Both the position numbers and the translations under genes were made by a program. This document shows positions 17,386-25,958 of a stretch of DNA of 64,000 bases, in pieces (within the stretch, counting starts at the first letter, position 1; each line of letters opens with the position of its first letter). Origin of the DNA: Rubripirellula lacrimiformis. GTDB lineage: Bacteria > Planctomycetota > Planctomycetia > Pirellulales > Pirellulaceae. The stretch spans positions 1,984,001 through 2,048,000 of the forward strand of contig NZ_CP036525.1 of the NCBI RefSeq assembly GCF_007741535.1. Reading direction: 5' to 3'. Under the pieces are notes generated by a model. That model was given only the letters and a program-made list of their open reading frames with translations. It was not told the DNA's origin and did no database searches.

Positions 17386-18108
17386 TTACTCGGCTAAGTC
17401 GACAATCTCCCAGATGACTCCTTCCCCGGTCCCGTCTCCCCGGAAATGAATGACCGCATAACGCTGTTTCCGGTTTAGGCACTTGATCGTGTCGGCTAGT
17501 CGTCGCTTGGAGTCCTGCTCCGCGTTCGGCGGTAGTGGATCGTCGATTCGCGGTGGCCATCCGTCCTCTTCAAAAGCATCAAGAATCGCTTGTTGATTGA
17601 CGGCCACCCATTTGAAGTGCTTCACGACTGCCCCATCGAATCGCAGTTCGCGACGTTCCGCTTCCCAGATAGGTACCGCGGCTTGTGACAGGCCTTGGTT
17701 CTTGGCGACACCATTCCGCGAGACTTGCTGATCACCAGGCTTGTAATCGACTTGCAACGAGACATTGGTGGCTGGGTATAACTTTTTGGCAAGTTGTACG
17801 CCGCAATCGGTCAGGAAGAAGCATGATCGCTCGCAATAGGTCAGGTCACCCTCAGGCTGAAAGTGCCGACCGTTCTCTCCCTCCAACGTCACCTCTCGCT
17901 GGTGCGTCACCAATCCGCTCCGTACGAGCCATCGAAGGTCGTTCGGAGTAAGTCCCAACGTCACAAGTTGGCCAATTTCAACGGCGAACTCCCAAGGCTC
18001 GCTAGTCACCTGCTGTGCATATTGAGATGCCAGCAACAACGGCGCCATTGCGGCAGCGACGTGACTTGGCAAGTTTGTCTCGGTTGATGTGAACCTCTTA
18101 CTCGTCAT
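17386..18108 (-). CDS. Conserved planctomycete protein of unknown function
   Basis: A 240-residue protein with an ATG start. The N-terminal ~100 residues contain a helix-rich stretch (TLGLTPNDLRWLVRSGLVTH) that could be a winged helix. The C-terminal half carries EDGWPPRIDDPLPP, KRRLADTIKCLNRKQ and FRGDGTGEGVIWE, a motif set I recall from uncharacterised planctomycete proteins. No catalytic residues or export signal are visible. It lies between the enzyme cluster and the integrase end of the island, 173 bases upstream of the pseudoprotease, so it could be a regulator; nothing in the sequence proves this. Confidence 0.65.
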   Translation of the reverse strand: MTSKRFTSTETNLPSHVAAAMAPLLLASQYAQQVTSEPWEFAVEIGQLVTLGLTPNDLRWLVRSGLVTHQREVTLEGENGRHFQPEGDLTYCERSCFFLTDCGVQLAKKLYPATNVSLQVDYKPGDQQVSRNGVAKNQGLSQAAVPIWEAERRELRFDGAVVKHFKWVAVNQQAILDAFEEDGWPPRIDDPLPPNAEQDSKRRLADTIKCLNRKQRYAVIHFRGDGTGEGVIWEIVDLAE

Positions 18109-19003
18109 CCCCGTACCCCTACGATTGCATCTTTCGAACGCTGCTACATCGAATCCGCGTCTCCACCAAAGGGAGGGTGGGCGGGCCCCTCATGTGGTTC
18201 TGGGATCATAAGGGATTCTGGCTCGTCATGCGCCACTCTGCCTCGGAATTGCGGCGATAAGCAACCTATTCCCAGAATCGGGCCGTTACATCGGTTGTTC
18301 AGGGCCTCGATCGCCTATTTTAACTACCTGTCTAACGGGCGAACGCGTTCGTTATCTGCCGGCCGATGCCGAACGGTGCGAGAAGAAAGCCTTGAGGCGT
18401 CCGTCGAGTGGGGCACAACTCGACGGGCCAATGGTTGAGCGGGGTGCGATCAACACCCCAAGGCGAGCAGATTGATACCTCAGCTGTGATCAAACTGTCA
18501 ACTGCGCCGCAAATGATATGCGGATTCCAAGCTGCCAATCTCTGTCCTGCTCAATAGTATTCGCGATTTTGCCGCATCCGGCAAAAGAAGGAGCAGTGCC
18601 TGTCGTTCACATTGGATTAGAAGCAGGTCGACGGGTATTTCTTGAAAGCCAAATCAACTATTCGCACGCGCCCGCAGATGCGGGCGCTAACGAATCCTTG
18701 ATACCGTGTTCACGTGTTTTCCGGGGTGAAATGGCCCTGCCAGCGTCCGTTTGCCTCCCGAATCGGCTTTGCTAGCTAAATTGAAGCCCAAAACGCGTCA
18801 TATAACATGAGCGCTGTCTTAGCCATCGTTCAGCGTCCATGCCCGCCAATCGAACATCTAAATTGGGAGCAAAAATGCGGCATATAATGTGAGTCCGATA
18901 CGCTTAGCTAACACCTCAAGTCGATCGATGGTCGGATTCTTGAATCCTAGCTGAATTTTGACCGATATTGCGTCAAGATACTTGAGCACCCCGCCTATCC
19001 ATC
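18109..19003. other. Gene-free 0.9-kb stretch with four hairpins and a 36-bp imperfect direct repeat
   Basis: I see no convincing gene here. Perfect inverted repeats lie at 18401-18426 (9-bp arms, 8-base loop), 18441-18459 (6-bp arms), 18567-18586 (8-bp arms, 4-base loop) and 18668-18687 (8-bp arms, 4-base loop). A 36-base direct repeat, 27 of 36 identical without gaps, lies at 18776-18811 and 18858-18893; each copy holds CATATAA, which resembles a -10 box, upstream of the rightward gene. The stretch separates the minus-strand enzyme cluster from the plus-strand integrase module and probably holds both promoters. Confidence 0.5.
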
Positions 19004-20173
19004 GTGCCAACCTCTGCGAGCCAATGGCCTCATCCAAAATCAGTTAGTCCCACCATGATACGGCAACGACCATCATTTCACCTCAGTTCGCTTTCGGTAG
19101 AAATGCGTTGGGAATCGACCCGACGCCATCCGCTCTACATACAGCTTTGGAAAATACTGGAAACGATGCGTCAAGTCGACAACGATGCAGAGGCAAGTCG
19201 GATGTTTCTGACCGATCCCCTGATCCTTCGAACCATGCTGGGACTGGGTGTCAACGGATTACCTGTCGACCCAGCAACGGACTTCACCGACTTGATTGGG
19301 GATAGAGATCAGCGTCAATGGCTTCGTGGGGCGATTCAGCCAATAACCGTTCGATCGATTGCCGGGTTGTTGATTGCCTATTTGGGTGAAGAGACGCTCA
19401 GCGAGGTAGGTGCGGCGTTCCAACTGGCATCGAAAGGGGATCGAAATTCTGATGATCGCAAGAAAGCCGTTCTGCAGGTCAAACAGTGTCAGCTCGATGA
19501 ACTTGACCAATTTCTCGACGCTCCGTTTTACTCGTTGAGCCCAGTAGCCCCGCGCGACCAAATGATTTCAGATCTCGCTCGCATTCAAGCTGAATGGCGC
19601 GAGCGCCACAATCTACCAACGACGCGGAGCCGCGAACCAGAACTCAAAAATTATCTGAGGGCTTGGGACTTGCGAGAAGGATGGGAAAACGGGGAGTACC
19701 GACGCGGGGCGATTCGTTTGTTGAAGGACGTGGCAGACACGTTGGGCAAAAACAAATCCACAACTAATAATTGGTACCGCTCTGCCTTCCATCTGATTAC
19801 GGGGCACGACTTCAGTTCGGCCAATTGGCAGGAACTGATGTCCGCAATGCACCTCACAGGTCTTATCGAAGAATCGGTTAATCCGATCTCAGTCGATCGT
19901 CTAAAACGCGCGCCGTCGCCTCGCCCGGTCGACGATACGACCATTTCGGAGGGGCGAAACCGTTCGGGAGGTGGGCTGGTAGAAGGATTGGCAGTGAGCG
20001 GCAGTTTATTCGATCCTGAGCAATGTATCACTGAAATTTTGCGTCTCATTGATGAGGGGCAAACCGACGATCAGATCATCGACGAAATCGGACTTGGCGA
20101 ACAGGTTTCCAAAGGCATCGCTTTCCTTAGGGAAAATCGAGAACTCGACTCGAAACCTCTCGCTTCAAAATAG
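19004..20173 (+). CDS. Unknown protein of the integrase module
   Basis: A 389-residue frame from GTG 19004; ATG codons at 19055 and 19100 are equally plausible starts, and none has a strong ribosome site. The protein is mostly helical and charged, with no signal peptide, membrane segment or motif I recognise. The last ~60 residues (PEQCITEILRLIDEGQTDDQIIDEIGLGEQVSKGIAFLRE) look like a small helix-turn-helix-like domain, which would fit DNA binding. It precedes the excisionase-like gene by 100 bases on the same strand and may be an island maintenance or regulatory protein; this rests on position only. Confidence 0.55.
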   Translation: MPTSASQWPHPKSVSPTMIRQRPSFHLSSLSVEMRWESTRRHPLYIQLWKILETMRQVDNDAEASRMFLTDPLILRTMLGLGVNGLPVDPATDFTDLIGDRDQRQWLRGAIQPITVRSIAGLLIAYLGEETLSEVGAAFQLASKGDRNSDDRKKAVLQVKQCQLDELDQFLDAPFYSLSPVAPRDQMISDLARIQAEWRERHNLPTTRSREPELKNYLRAWDLREGWENGEYRRGAIRLLKDVADTLGKNKSTTNNWYRSAFHLITGHDFSSANWQELMSAMHLTGLIEESVNPISVDRLKRAPSPRPVDDTTISEGRNRSGGGLVEGLAVSGSLFDPEQCITEILRLIDEGQTDDQIIDEIGLGEQVSKGIAFLRENRELDSKPLASK

Positions 20174-20273
20174 CCTTCGCCTTATTTGGCTTCCGGAAGG
20201 AGGCGGAAGCATGTCGTTGCTTCTGTTATCAGCCGCAGCTCGAGCGGCTATCGAATCGAAATGATCCGAACCT

Positions 20274-20573
20274 ATGTCATCGGCCAGCCGATCTGGGGCA
20301 CCAGGGGAATATGTGTTGCCACAGCAGTTCGCCGCACAGGCGGGAATCTCGTTGTCGACCGTCCACCGCTATCTAGCGAGCGGACGTCTTACCAAAATTC
20401 AGAGGGGCGGCAAAAACAGCCGTGTCTGGATTCCCGTGCAAGAACTCTCGTCTCTCGATGAGAGCAGCGTTGGCGTTGCAAGCGTCGTGGACGCGATTGC
20501 TGAAATGCCAGCTCGCAAGCGAACGTCACTGCCTGGGCGCACCCCCGAGTGGAAGATCGGTTTGCCTTCCTAA
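20274..20573 (+). CDS. Excisionase-like helix-turn-helix protein
   Basis: A 99-residue protein. Residues ~10-50 (YVLPQQFAAQAGISLSTVHRYLASGRL...KNSRVWIPVQEL) match the MerR/excisionase-type helix-turn-helix in which the recognition helix is followed by a small wing. The tail is short and polar. It is encoded directly before the tyrosine recombinase, with its stop 15 bases from the recombinase ATG, the usual order of xis and int in integrated elements. It probably directs excision or regulates the integrase promoter. The ribosome site is weak. Confidence 0.75.
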   Translation: MSSASRSGAPGEYVLPQQFAAQAGISLSTVHRYLASGRLTKIQRGGKNSRVWIPVQELSSLDESSVGVASVVDAIAEMPARKRTSLPGRTPEWKIGLPS

Positions 20574-20588
20574 TTGTTGGAGCAAACC

Positions 20589-21809
20589 ATGCCGAAAAAA
20601 TCACAACCAGAACAGTTTACTTGCCAGTTTTTCTGCTGGCCAATCTATCAACGACCCAACGGTGTTTGGTACGCCGACGGTCGTTCCAATGGAGCCGCGA
20701 TCAAACGAACGTCGCTCGGCAGCAAAGACCGAGAAGAAGCGATCGCGGCGCTTCATGTGTTGGATCGAGTCCAAGCCGAACGGGTTGGGCTCACACCTCG
20801 ATCCACGGTTGCAGATTCAAGCAAGCGATTGCCGCTTGCGTTGGGTCGGAAACTGTTTGACGGTCACACGTCGCGACCAAGACTGGTCGGTGGAACGAAA
20901 GCCAACACGCAGAAACGCTACAGGGCGATCTTCGACAAGTTCTTGCCATTCCTCGAAACCAAACGGATCGTGGACTGGCACCAAATCACGGAGCAAACGT
21001 TGGCATCCTACGCTGAGTATCTCAACGAACGAGAGTACGCTTACAAAACCGTTTTCGGAGAACTGAACACGATCAAGACTGCCTTTAAGTGGCTTTGCAC
21101 CGAGAAGCATCTTGCGCGAGAACCGCTGGTGCTTCGGCTTCGCAAGGCGGACTGCGAGCGGGCTTACTGCTACTCCAAAGTTGAGGTCGCTGCGATGATC
21201 AAACACTGCAGCGAGTTGTCGGACCTCAACTGGCTTCGCGATGTCATTATCGCACTGTCCTGTACCGGACTGCGGATCAGCGAATTGGCATCGCTGAAAC
21301 AGGCGGACGTCAAGACAAAAAGCCGATCACTGGTCATCGCGGACGAAAGCGGCTTTGCCAACGGCCAAGCCGATCGTCGGTCCACTAAAAGCAGCCGAAC
21401 TCGGCACATTCCAATTCACTCCGACCTGCAGTCGGTGCTTGAATCGTTGCGTCACCGCAAAGGAAATGTATTTCTCGGACCAAGGGGCGGAACGCTAAAA
21501 CCGGACACCGTCCGCAACATTCTTGTACGCGAAGCAATCGAACCGTTAACGCCTCGCTTCCCGAAACGATTTGAGGGACAGCGAAGTTTTGAAGACGGGC
21601 GGCTCCACAGTTTTCGTCATTACTTCTGCAGTACCTGCGCGAACAACTCGATCCCTGAACGGATCGTGATGAGTTGGCTTGGGCACTCCGACAGCGAGAT
21701 GGTACGACACTACTACCACTTGAGCGACGAGGAAGCTCTTCGCCAAATGGAGAACCTAGATCTTGTTGGAAAAGACGCCGGACGTTCCGGTGTTGAGGAA
21801 GTTCGTTAA
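20589..21809 (+). CDS. Tyrosine recombinase / integrase
   Basis: A 406-residue phage-type integrase. I choose the ATG at 20589, six bases after GGAG, over an in-frame TTG at 20574. The N-terminal ~75 residues could bind arm sites. Residues ~110-195 form a SAM-like core-binding domain, and the catalytic domain follows with Arg in CTGLRISELASL, the His-x-x-Arg pair in HSFRHYF, His in LGHSDSEMV and the nucleophile Tyr in RHYYHLS. It sits at the island end, with its 3' end facing the 3' end of tRNA-Ser(CGA) 147 bases away, which indicates integration into that tRNA. Confidence 0.93.
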   Translation: MPKKSQPEQFTCQFFCWPIYQRPNGVWYADGRSNGAAIKRTSLGSKDREEAIAALHVLDRVQAERVGLTPRSTVADSSKRLPLALGRKLFDGHTSRPRLVGGTKANTQKRYRAIFDKFLPFLETKRIVDWHQITEQTLASYAEYLNEREYAYKTVFGELNTIKTAFKWLCTEKHLAREPLVLRLRKADCERAYCYSKVEVAAMIKHCSELSDLNWLRDVIIALSCTGLRISELASLKQADVKTKSRSLVIADESGFANGQADRRSTKSSRTRHIPIHSDLQSVLESLRHRKGNVFLGPRGGTLKPDTVRNILVREAIEPLTPRFPKRFEGQRSFEDGRLHSFRHYFCSTCANNSIPERIVMSWLGHSDSEMVRHYYHLSDEEALRQMENLDLVGKDAGRSGVEEVR

Positions 21810-21870
21810 CCAGACTCGATCGTTAGATTTGGCCCTGCCACCGGCGGGCCTGCTATGGTTTGAACACGAT

Positions 21871-21904
21871 TTTTGGCACACTTTTGGCACACCGCAGTGT
21901 GCCA
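21871..21904. repeat. Tandem 11-bp repeats and dyad between int and the tRNA: candidate arm-type sites
   Basis: TTTTGGCACAC occurs twice head to tail (21871-21881 and 21882-21892). Its last 8 bases form a perfect dyad with GTGTGCCA at 21897-21904 across a 4-base loop. Short repeats between an integrase gene and its tRNA target are typical of arm-type integrase or excisionase binding sites. The binding itself is inferred. Confidence 0.5.
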
Positions 21905-21907
21905 ATG

Positions 21908-21948
21908 AAAAAGACCCCGTAAAACACGAGGTTTTACGAGGTCTTTTT
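21908..21948. terminator. Bidirectional rho-independent terminator between int and tRNA-Ser
   Basis: An 18-bp stem with one mismatch (arms 21908-21925 and 21931-21948, 5-base loop ACGAG) starts with five A and ends with five T, so it can end transcription from both the integrase (plus) and the tRNA (minus). Confidence 0.85.
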
Positions 21949-21955
21949 GTTAAAG

Positions 21956-22038
21956 CGGAGGACACGGGACTCGAACCCGCAACCGATAAATCGGCAACTG
22001 ATTTCGAATCAGTCTGCTAGCCAATTCGCATATCCTCC
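21956..22038 (-). tRNA. tRNA-Ser (anticodon CGA)
   Basis: Read on the minus strand, the acceptor arms GGAGGAT and GTCCTCC pair with one G-T, and the discriminator is G. The anticodon stem ACTGA/TCAGT closes a 7-base loop TTCGAAA with anticodon CGA. A stem-forming long variable arm and a T arm CGGG-TTCGAGT-CCCG follow, as expected for serine. The 3' end faces the integrase, so this is the likely attachment site of the island. Confidence 0.93.
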
Positions 22039-22491
22039 TGGCACAGGCGGTATATTCCCCTGCGTCGGGCTGTTCGTCAAGTCGATAGACCAAGGTCCCG
22101 GCGAGCTGGTCGATTTTAGTTGGTCAATCAGGCCGGTTATTTCGGGATCAGCGGCCAAGGCGGCTTCGATTTCTGCGGCATTTGGGTGGTCACCGACCAG
22201 GATCTGCCCGTCAGATTGGACCCGGATTTCGTCCGGAAGGTTCGATGTCATGCCCATCGACGAGAGCCGATCGCGAATCGCAGCGGTCAATTCGCCGATC
22301 GGATCTTCGGCCGACACCGGATCTTCGGCCGACGCCGGATCGGTACCTGCGCCGAGGACCTCGTCAAAGCTGATCGCTTTTCCCAATTGCTGGCCGGCCT
22401 GTTTGGCGATCTGGGCCACCGCGCCGATCGCATGGGACCCCAGAGCCAGGGCTCCTACCGAAGCAGCAGCACCTTGGATCGGAAAACTCAA
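22009..22491 (-). CDS. Unknown protein whose 3' end runs into tRNA-Ser
   Basis: A 160-residue frame from a TTG (22491) that overlaps the stop of the upstream small secreted protein as TTGA, suggesting coupled translation. The sequence is Ala/Gly-rich at the start (SFPIQGAAASVGALALG), then acidic, with a nearly exact internal repeat (DPASAED/DPVSAED). No family is recognised. The last ten residues and the stop codon are encoded by the 5' half of tRNA-Ser, a 30-base same-strand overlap. The longer in-frame ATG at 22539 lies inside the upstream gene and is less likely. Confidence 0.5.
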   Translation of the reverse strand: MSFPIQGAAASVGALALGSHAIGAVAQIAKQAGQQLGKAISFDEVLGAGTDPASAEDPVSAEDPIGELTAAIRDRLSSMGMTSNLPDEIRVQSDGQILVGDHPNAAEIEAALAADPEITGLIDQLKSTSSPGPWSIDLTNSPTQGNIPPVPGGYANWLAD

Positions 22492-22799
22492 TGTTTGTGC
22501 TCGGTCGTGAACCCGTATTCCTTCAGCCACTTTTCCCATTTGTGGGCTTCGTCGTGGCTGTCTAGCTTCAGTTCACGCCAATCGGGACAACGATATTTGA
22601 CGTCGATGTGGCCGTTGTGTTGGTCTTGTTTGAGCTCGCAGCCCAGCTTTTTCAGGGTCGCCGAAATTGTGTCGGCTTTCTTTGCGTCGTGGATATGCTT
22701 GGCTTTCCATTCTTTGCATTGATAGCGAACCATCTCGCCAGCCAGTGCAAACGTAGGCACAGCCATCAGGGCTGCCATCAAGGCAAAACGTCGAAACAT
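22488..22799 (-). CDS. Small secreted protein, unknown function
   Basis: A 103-residue protein from ATG 22799 with AGGAAG five bases upstream; the longer frame to 22961 has no ribosome site and an implausible N-terminus. Residues 1-19 are a Sec signal peptide (FALMAALMAVPTFALAG). The mature part is basic and His-rich, with two Cys positions arranged as VRYQCKEWKAKHIHDAKKA and VKYRCPDWRELKL, which look like two related halves each with one Cys. It may form one disulfide in the periplasm. No known domain is recognised. Confidence 0.68.
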   Translation of the reverse strand: MFRRFALMAALMAVPTFALAGEMVRYQCKEWKAKHIHDAKKADTISATLKKLGCELKQDQHNGHIDVKYRCPDWRELKLDSHDEAHKWEKWLKEYGFTTEHKH

Positions 22800-22920
22800 G
22801 GATTCTTCCTGAAAAAGTCTTCGGGGGGAGAGAAAGATGGAAGGAATGTGTCGAAATAGTGAATGCAGACCCGGAAGGTCAAGAGCTTTGCTGGAAAACC
22901 TTGCCGGACTCGCTTTCGGT

Positions 22921-23409
22921 TCACAGCGAAACCCAGCCCGGCCGGCTCGGTCGCGATCCACGGCGGCGGTGGGCCGATATCAGATTGGGCATCCACAGTG
23001 TTTGATCGACCACGGCAATCAGCGAGTTCGGGTCGATCGGCTTGAACAAGCAACGAGTCGCCTGAGCCATCGCTTCGGCCTTTTTCTCTAAACCCGCCCA
23101 TTTCGAGTCCGCGATCAAGACCGCAGGCAGGTCCTGGTAGCCTTCTACCGACCGCATTTCGTGCAGCGTTTCTAAGGTGGCAGCAGCATCCTGGCCAACG
23201 TCGGCCACCAGCAGGTCTTGCGGGCCCATCGCCAGAGCGTCGACTGCGGATTTGCCTTGGCGAGCACAGATGCACACGTATCCGTGGTGGTCCAATACGC
23301 CGGCCAGCGTCAGCAGCGATATCGGGCTGGGATCCAGCACAATGATCGATGCACGCTTGGTGCGGGGGGGCTCAACATGGGGGGGGTGACCGGGGTCGAT
23401 GTGACGCAT
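22921..23409 (-). CDS. Receiver-domain protein with a degenerate acidic pocket
   Basis: A 162-residue protein from ATG 23409. It has the alternating strands of a CheY-like receiver: SIIVLDPSPISL (one Asp where two acidic residues are usual), LLVADVGQD (likely phosphate-accepting Asp) and CLFKPID (the conserved Lys-Pro). There is no DNA-binding output domain; instead a short basic tail ends RRRGSRPSRPG. It may be a single-domain signalling protein or a non-phosphorylated one. No histidine kinase is adjacent. The longer frame to 23493 lacks an ATG with a ribosome site. Confidence 0.65.
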   Translation of the reverse strand: MRHIDPGHPPHVEPPRTKRASIIVLDPSPISLLTLAGVLDHHGYVCICARQGKSAVDALAMGPQDLLVADVGQDAAATLETLHEMRSVEGYQDLPAVLIADSKWAGLEKKAEAMAQATRCLFKPIDPNSLIAVVDQTLWMPNLISAHRRRGSRPSRPGWVSL

Positions 23410-23592
23410 GGCTACAGTGTTCCACCTGAGTGACGGGTGCGGATCCCTGCAAAGGCGAAACCACGTTGTGACGTTTAATCGGCGTTGGCCCATCGATGCA
23501 AGAGCGTTGTCGGGGGCGGAGCGAAGTAGCGGTTCGGCGTCTCTTGCGGTGTTTGGATGCCGGATCTGTGTCGCTTCGCTCCTTGATCCGGC

Positions 23593-25770
23593 CTACGGAC
23601 CGTTGGGGGCGTTTTGCGACAGTCGCTCGGCGATCCTTTGGAACCTTGCTGCGGTTTCGGCGTCGACGTAGCTGTAGATTTTGGCCAGCGAGGCATAGGG
23701 TTTGGCATACGCGGCGTCCAAATCCAGCGATCGCTGCAACGCCTCTTCGGCATCGCTGATCCGACGCTGGTTGGCGTAACAGATCGCTAGGTTGTACCAA
23801 TCGCGTGCGTCGCGGCGGATCCGTGTCAGTTCTTCGTACAACGGGATCGCTTGGTCATACGACTGGTCAAAAATCATCTTGTCGGCCAACGTTTCTAGGG
23901 CGAGCTGCCGCGTCTTCGTCGGCTTCGTTTCCTGCCTCAATGTTTTGACGGCGAAGTAGTGTGCCAGGTCGTAGGACTGTTGGATCTGTTTCTGGACGGT
24001 GTCGTCATCTGCAGCCTCGTCATCCGTCGCCCCGTCGTCAGACTTTTGCAGGATCATTGCCTTGGCCCGTTGCCGTGATGTTTCGGCCAACAGAGCCAAC
24101 GAATCGATTTCGTCCGCCGACGGCAGTGCCCTGATGGCAGCATCGTCCGACGCCAGGATCGGATCGACTTGTCCGTTGATCGCCTGCAGTACCGACCAAG
24201 ACGCTTCGGCCATGACGTCGCGGCGATGAAGTTCTTCCGGCGACAGCAGGTCAACCGACTGACTGACCCGGCGCATGGGTGGGCTGGTGGGCCGTGTGAC
24301 TCCACGCGGTTTCCCGTCCTGGTAAACGGCGATCAGGTGGTTGGTGATGCTGGCGTGCGGGATGTCGCTGCCGGCACGAGGCATGTGGCAGGCGGCGCAC
24401 GCATTCTGGTTCTCTGTTTCTCGCTGTGGCAACGGGACCGCACATCCCTGATCGACGTGACAACTTTGGCAAACGTTTCGAAACGCATCGATCTTGTCCG
24501 ATGCCAGATCGGAAGCATGGGGATCGTGCGGGTCGTGACAGGTCACGCAGGTCATCGTGTCGGATTGCAAATAGCACTGACTCTGCCACATCTGGTCAAA
24601 GTGGTTCGAGAACGTTTTGACCGATTCTCGCTCGGCCGTCGACTTGTACGCCAATCGATTCTGGATCAGGTCTTCGCCAGGTTGATAATCCCAAACGGTT
24701 TCTCCGGACGCCATCACGGTCACGTCGGCATCCAGGTGACACTGGGCGCAGATTGATTCGGCAGCGTGTCGATCCAAGCTGGATGGATTGACGATCTTGG
24801 TGTCCGCGATGATTTCGTCTTGCTGCAACTGTTGCAGGTCGGGATTCATGCGATCCCGATACAGTGCCGTGTGATCCGCACCGGCGCCGTGGCATCGTTC
24901 ACAGCCGATCGAAAGTTCGTGCAGGATCAACCTGTTCGGGTTTTCGTCCGCGGTCGAAACGATCCCCGCGTGGCAGTAAACGCAACTGTCTTCGATGACC
25001 CGGCCAAACCCAGCTTGGTTGGCGGTGTCGTAGCCCGGTGCGATGGCATAAGCCTGGGGCGACGTGTACCAGGTGATCGGTGACTGCAGCAGGTAATCGC
25101 CGTCGCGAACCAAGTATCCCTTGGCGAACGCGCCGCTGCCCATCACGTATTCCACCGGCAACTGGGCGATCGGCAACTGGGCGATCGGCATCCGGTCGTC
25201 GGTGTCGGGCGAATCGCCAAAGTAGCGTTCGTCTTCGTGCACCCAAGTAGACCCCGATTTTCGGACGGTATAGGTGCGGTGGCTGGCAGGGTGATGGAAC
25301 GCCAACCCGGTCGGAAGATCGGCCGCGGTCGGTCGACGAAGGGATCGGCTGTGGTGAGTTTTCTGATAGCTGGCGTACCGATCGGCGTGGCACTTGGCGC
25401 AAGCCGCGGTACCGACGAAACCGCCGGGAAAGTCAGCGGCCGATTCGGATGCGGAATTGCCCAGGTCGCCGATTTTTCGCTCGCCGATTTCTCGGTCGCC
25501 AATCTCTGGATCAACCATTTCTCGGTTGCGGGGGGATGTCGACTCTGGCGGGGCGGCCTGGGATGCAGGGAAACCGGAACCATCGGTTGGACGCGCTGGT
25601 GGCTTTTCGGTGGGGGCGGCTGACGTCGACGGTGCCTTGGCCGCGTCGGCTGGCGCGATCGGGGGCTCGGGTCGGGAACAACCGCTTGCGACCGCAATCA
25701 TCAGCGCAAACAGCCCCCCGATTTGCGGCAGCCTGGCATCGATCATGTGGCGGGACCGAATGGGTGACAT
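23593..25770 (-). CDS. Multihaem cytochrome c lipoprotein with C-terminal TPR
   Basis: About 725 residues from ATG 25770; the frame extends further but overlaps lysS on the other strand. A lipobox (IAVASGC) lies near residue 24, so the protein is probably anchored to a membrane. Seven CxxCH haem sites follow: CAKCH, CVYCH, CERCH, CAQCH, CVTCH, CQSCH and CAACH. The last ~110 residues hold TPR helices (ARDWYNLAICYANQRRISDAEEALQRSL). This is the cytochrome c554-like type common in planctomycetes, probably passing electrons in the periplasm; the redox partner is not encoded here. Two in-frame 15-bp minisatellites give IAQLPIAQLP and EIGDREIGERKIGD. Confidence 0.85.
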   Translation of the reverse strand: MSPIRSRHMIDARLPQIGGLFALMIAVASGCSRPEPPIAPADAAKAPSTSAAPTEKPPARPTDGSGFPASQAAPPESTSPRNREMVDPEIGDREIGERKIGDLGNSASESAADFPGGFVGTAACAKCHADRYASYQKTHHSRSLRRPTAADLPTGLAFHHPASHRTYTVRKSGSTWVHEDERYFGDSPDTDDRMPIAQLPIAQLPVEYVMGSGAFAKGYLVRDGDYLLQSPITWYTSPQAYAIAPGYDTANQAGFGRVIEDSCVYCHAGIVSTADENPNRLILHELSIGCERCHGAGADHTALYRDRMNPDLQQLQQDEIIADTKIVNPSSLDRHAAESICAQCHLDADVTVMASGETVWDYQPGEDLIQNRLAYKSTAERESVKTFSNHFDQMWQSQCYLQSDTMTCVTCHDPHDPHASDLASDKIDAFRNVCQSCHVDQGCAVPLPQRETENQNACAACHMPRAGSDIPHASITNHLIAVYQDGKPRGVTRPTSPPMRRVSQSVDLLSPEELHRRDVMAEASWSVLQAINGQVDPILASDDAAIRALPSADEIDSLALLAETSRQRAKAMILQKSDDGATDDEAADDDTVQKQIQQSYDLAHYFAVKTLRQETKPTKTRQLALETLADKMIFDQSYDQAIPLYEELTRIRRDARDWYNLAICYANQRRISDAEEALQRSLDLDAAYAKPYASLAKIYSYVDAETAARFQRIAERLSQNAPNGP
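25156..25190. repeat. 15-bp tandem repeat inside the cytochrome gene (two exact units)
   Basis: CGGCAACTGGGCGAT is repeated exactly at 25156-25170 and 25171-25185, with a partial third unit. It encodes the IAQLP repeats on the minus strand. A related 15-mer array is at 40486-40575. Confidence 0.8.
25466..25525. repeat. 15-bp tandem repeat inside the cytochrome gene (four diverged units)
   Basis: Units of 15 bases start at 25466, 25481, 25496 and 25511, each resembling TCGCCGATTTCTCGG. They encode the linker EIGDREIGERKIGD between the lipoprotein anchor and the first haem site. The period is a multiple of three, so copy number can change without a frameshift. Confidence 0.75.
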
Positions 25771-25958
25771 GTTGCGAATGGCGAGCTGGGAGAATCGGGA
25801 AAGGCGATGGCGATCGAGATGATGAAGAATGGTGGACGAATAGGATACAGTCTGCGGCTTGCGAAATCCTGCGATCAAAACGACAATCCTCGGCAAACCA
25901 CCCTGTCCGGCGCGCCGCTTTCGCCGCGCCGATCGAACTGTTCCGTTAAGCCAATACC

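Noticed and set aside
18330-18365. Integron attC-like site in the island gap (CTAAC ... GAACGCGTTC ... GTTAT)
   Set aside because: One end fits the RYYYAAC core but the other does not fit GTTRRRY, and no integron integrase is present.
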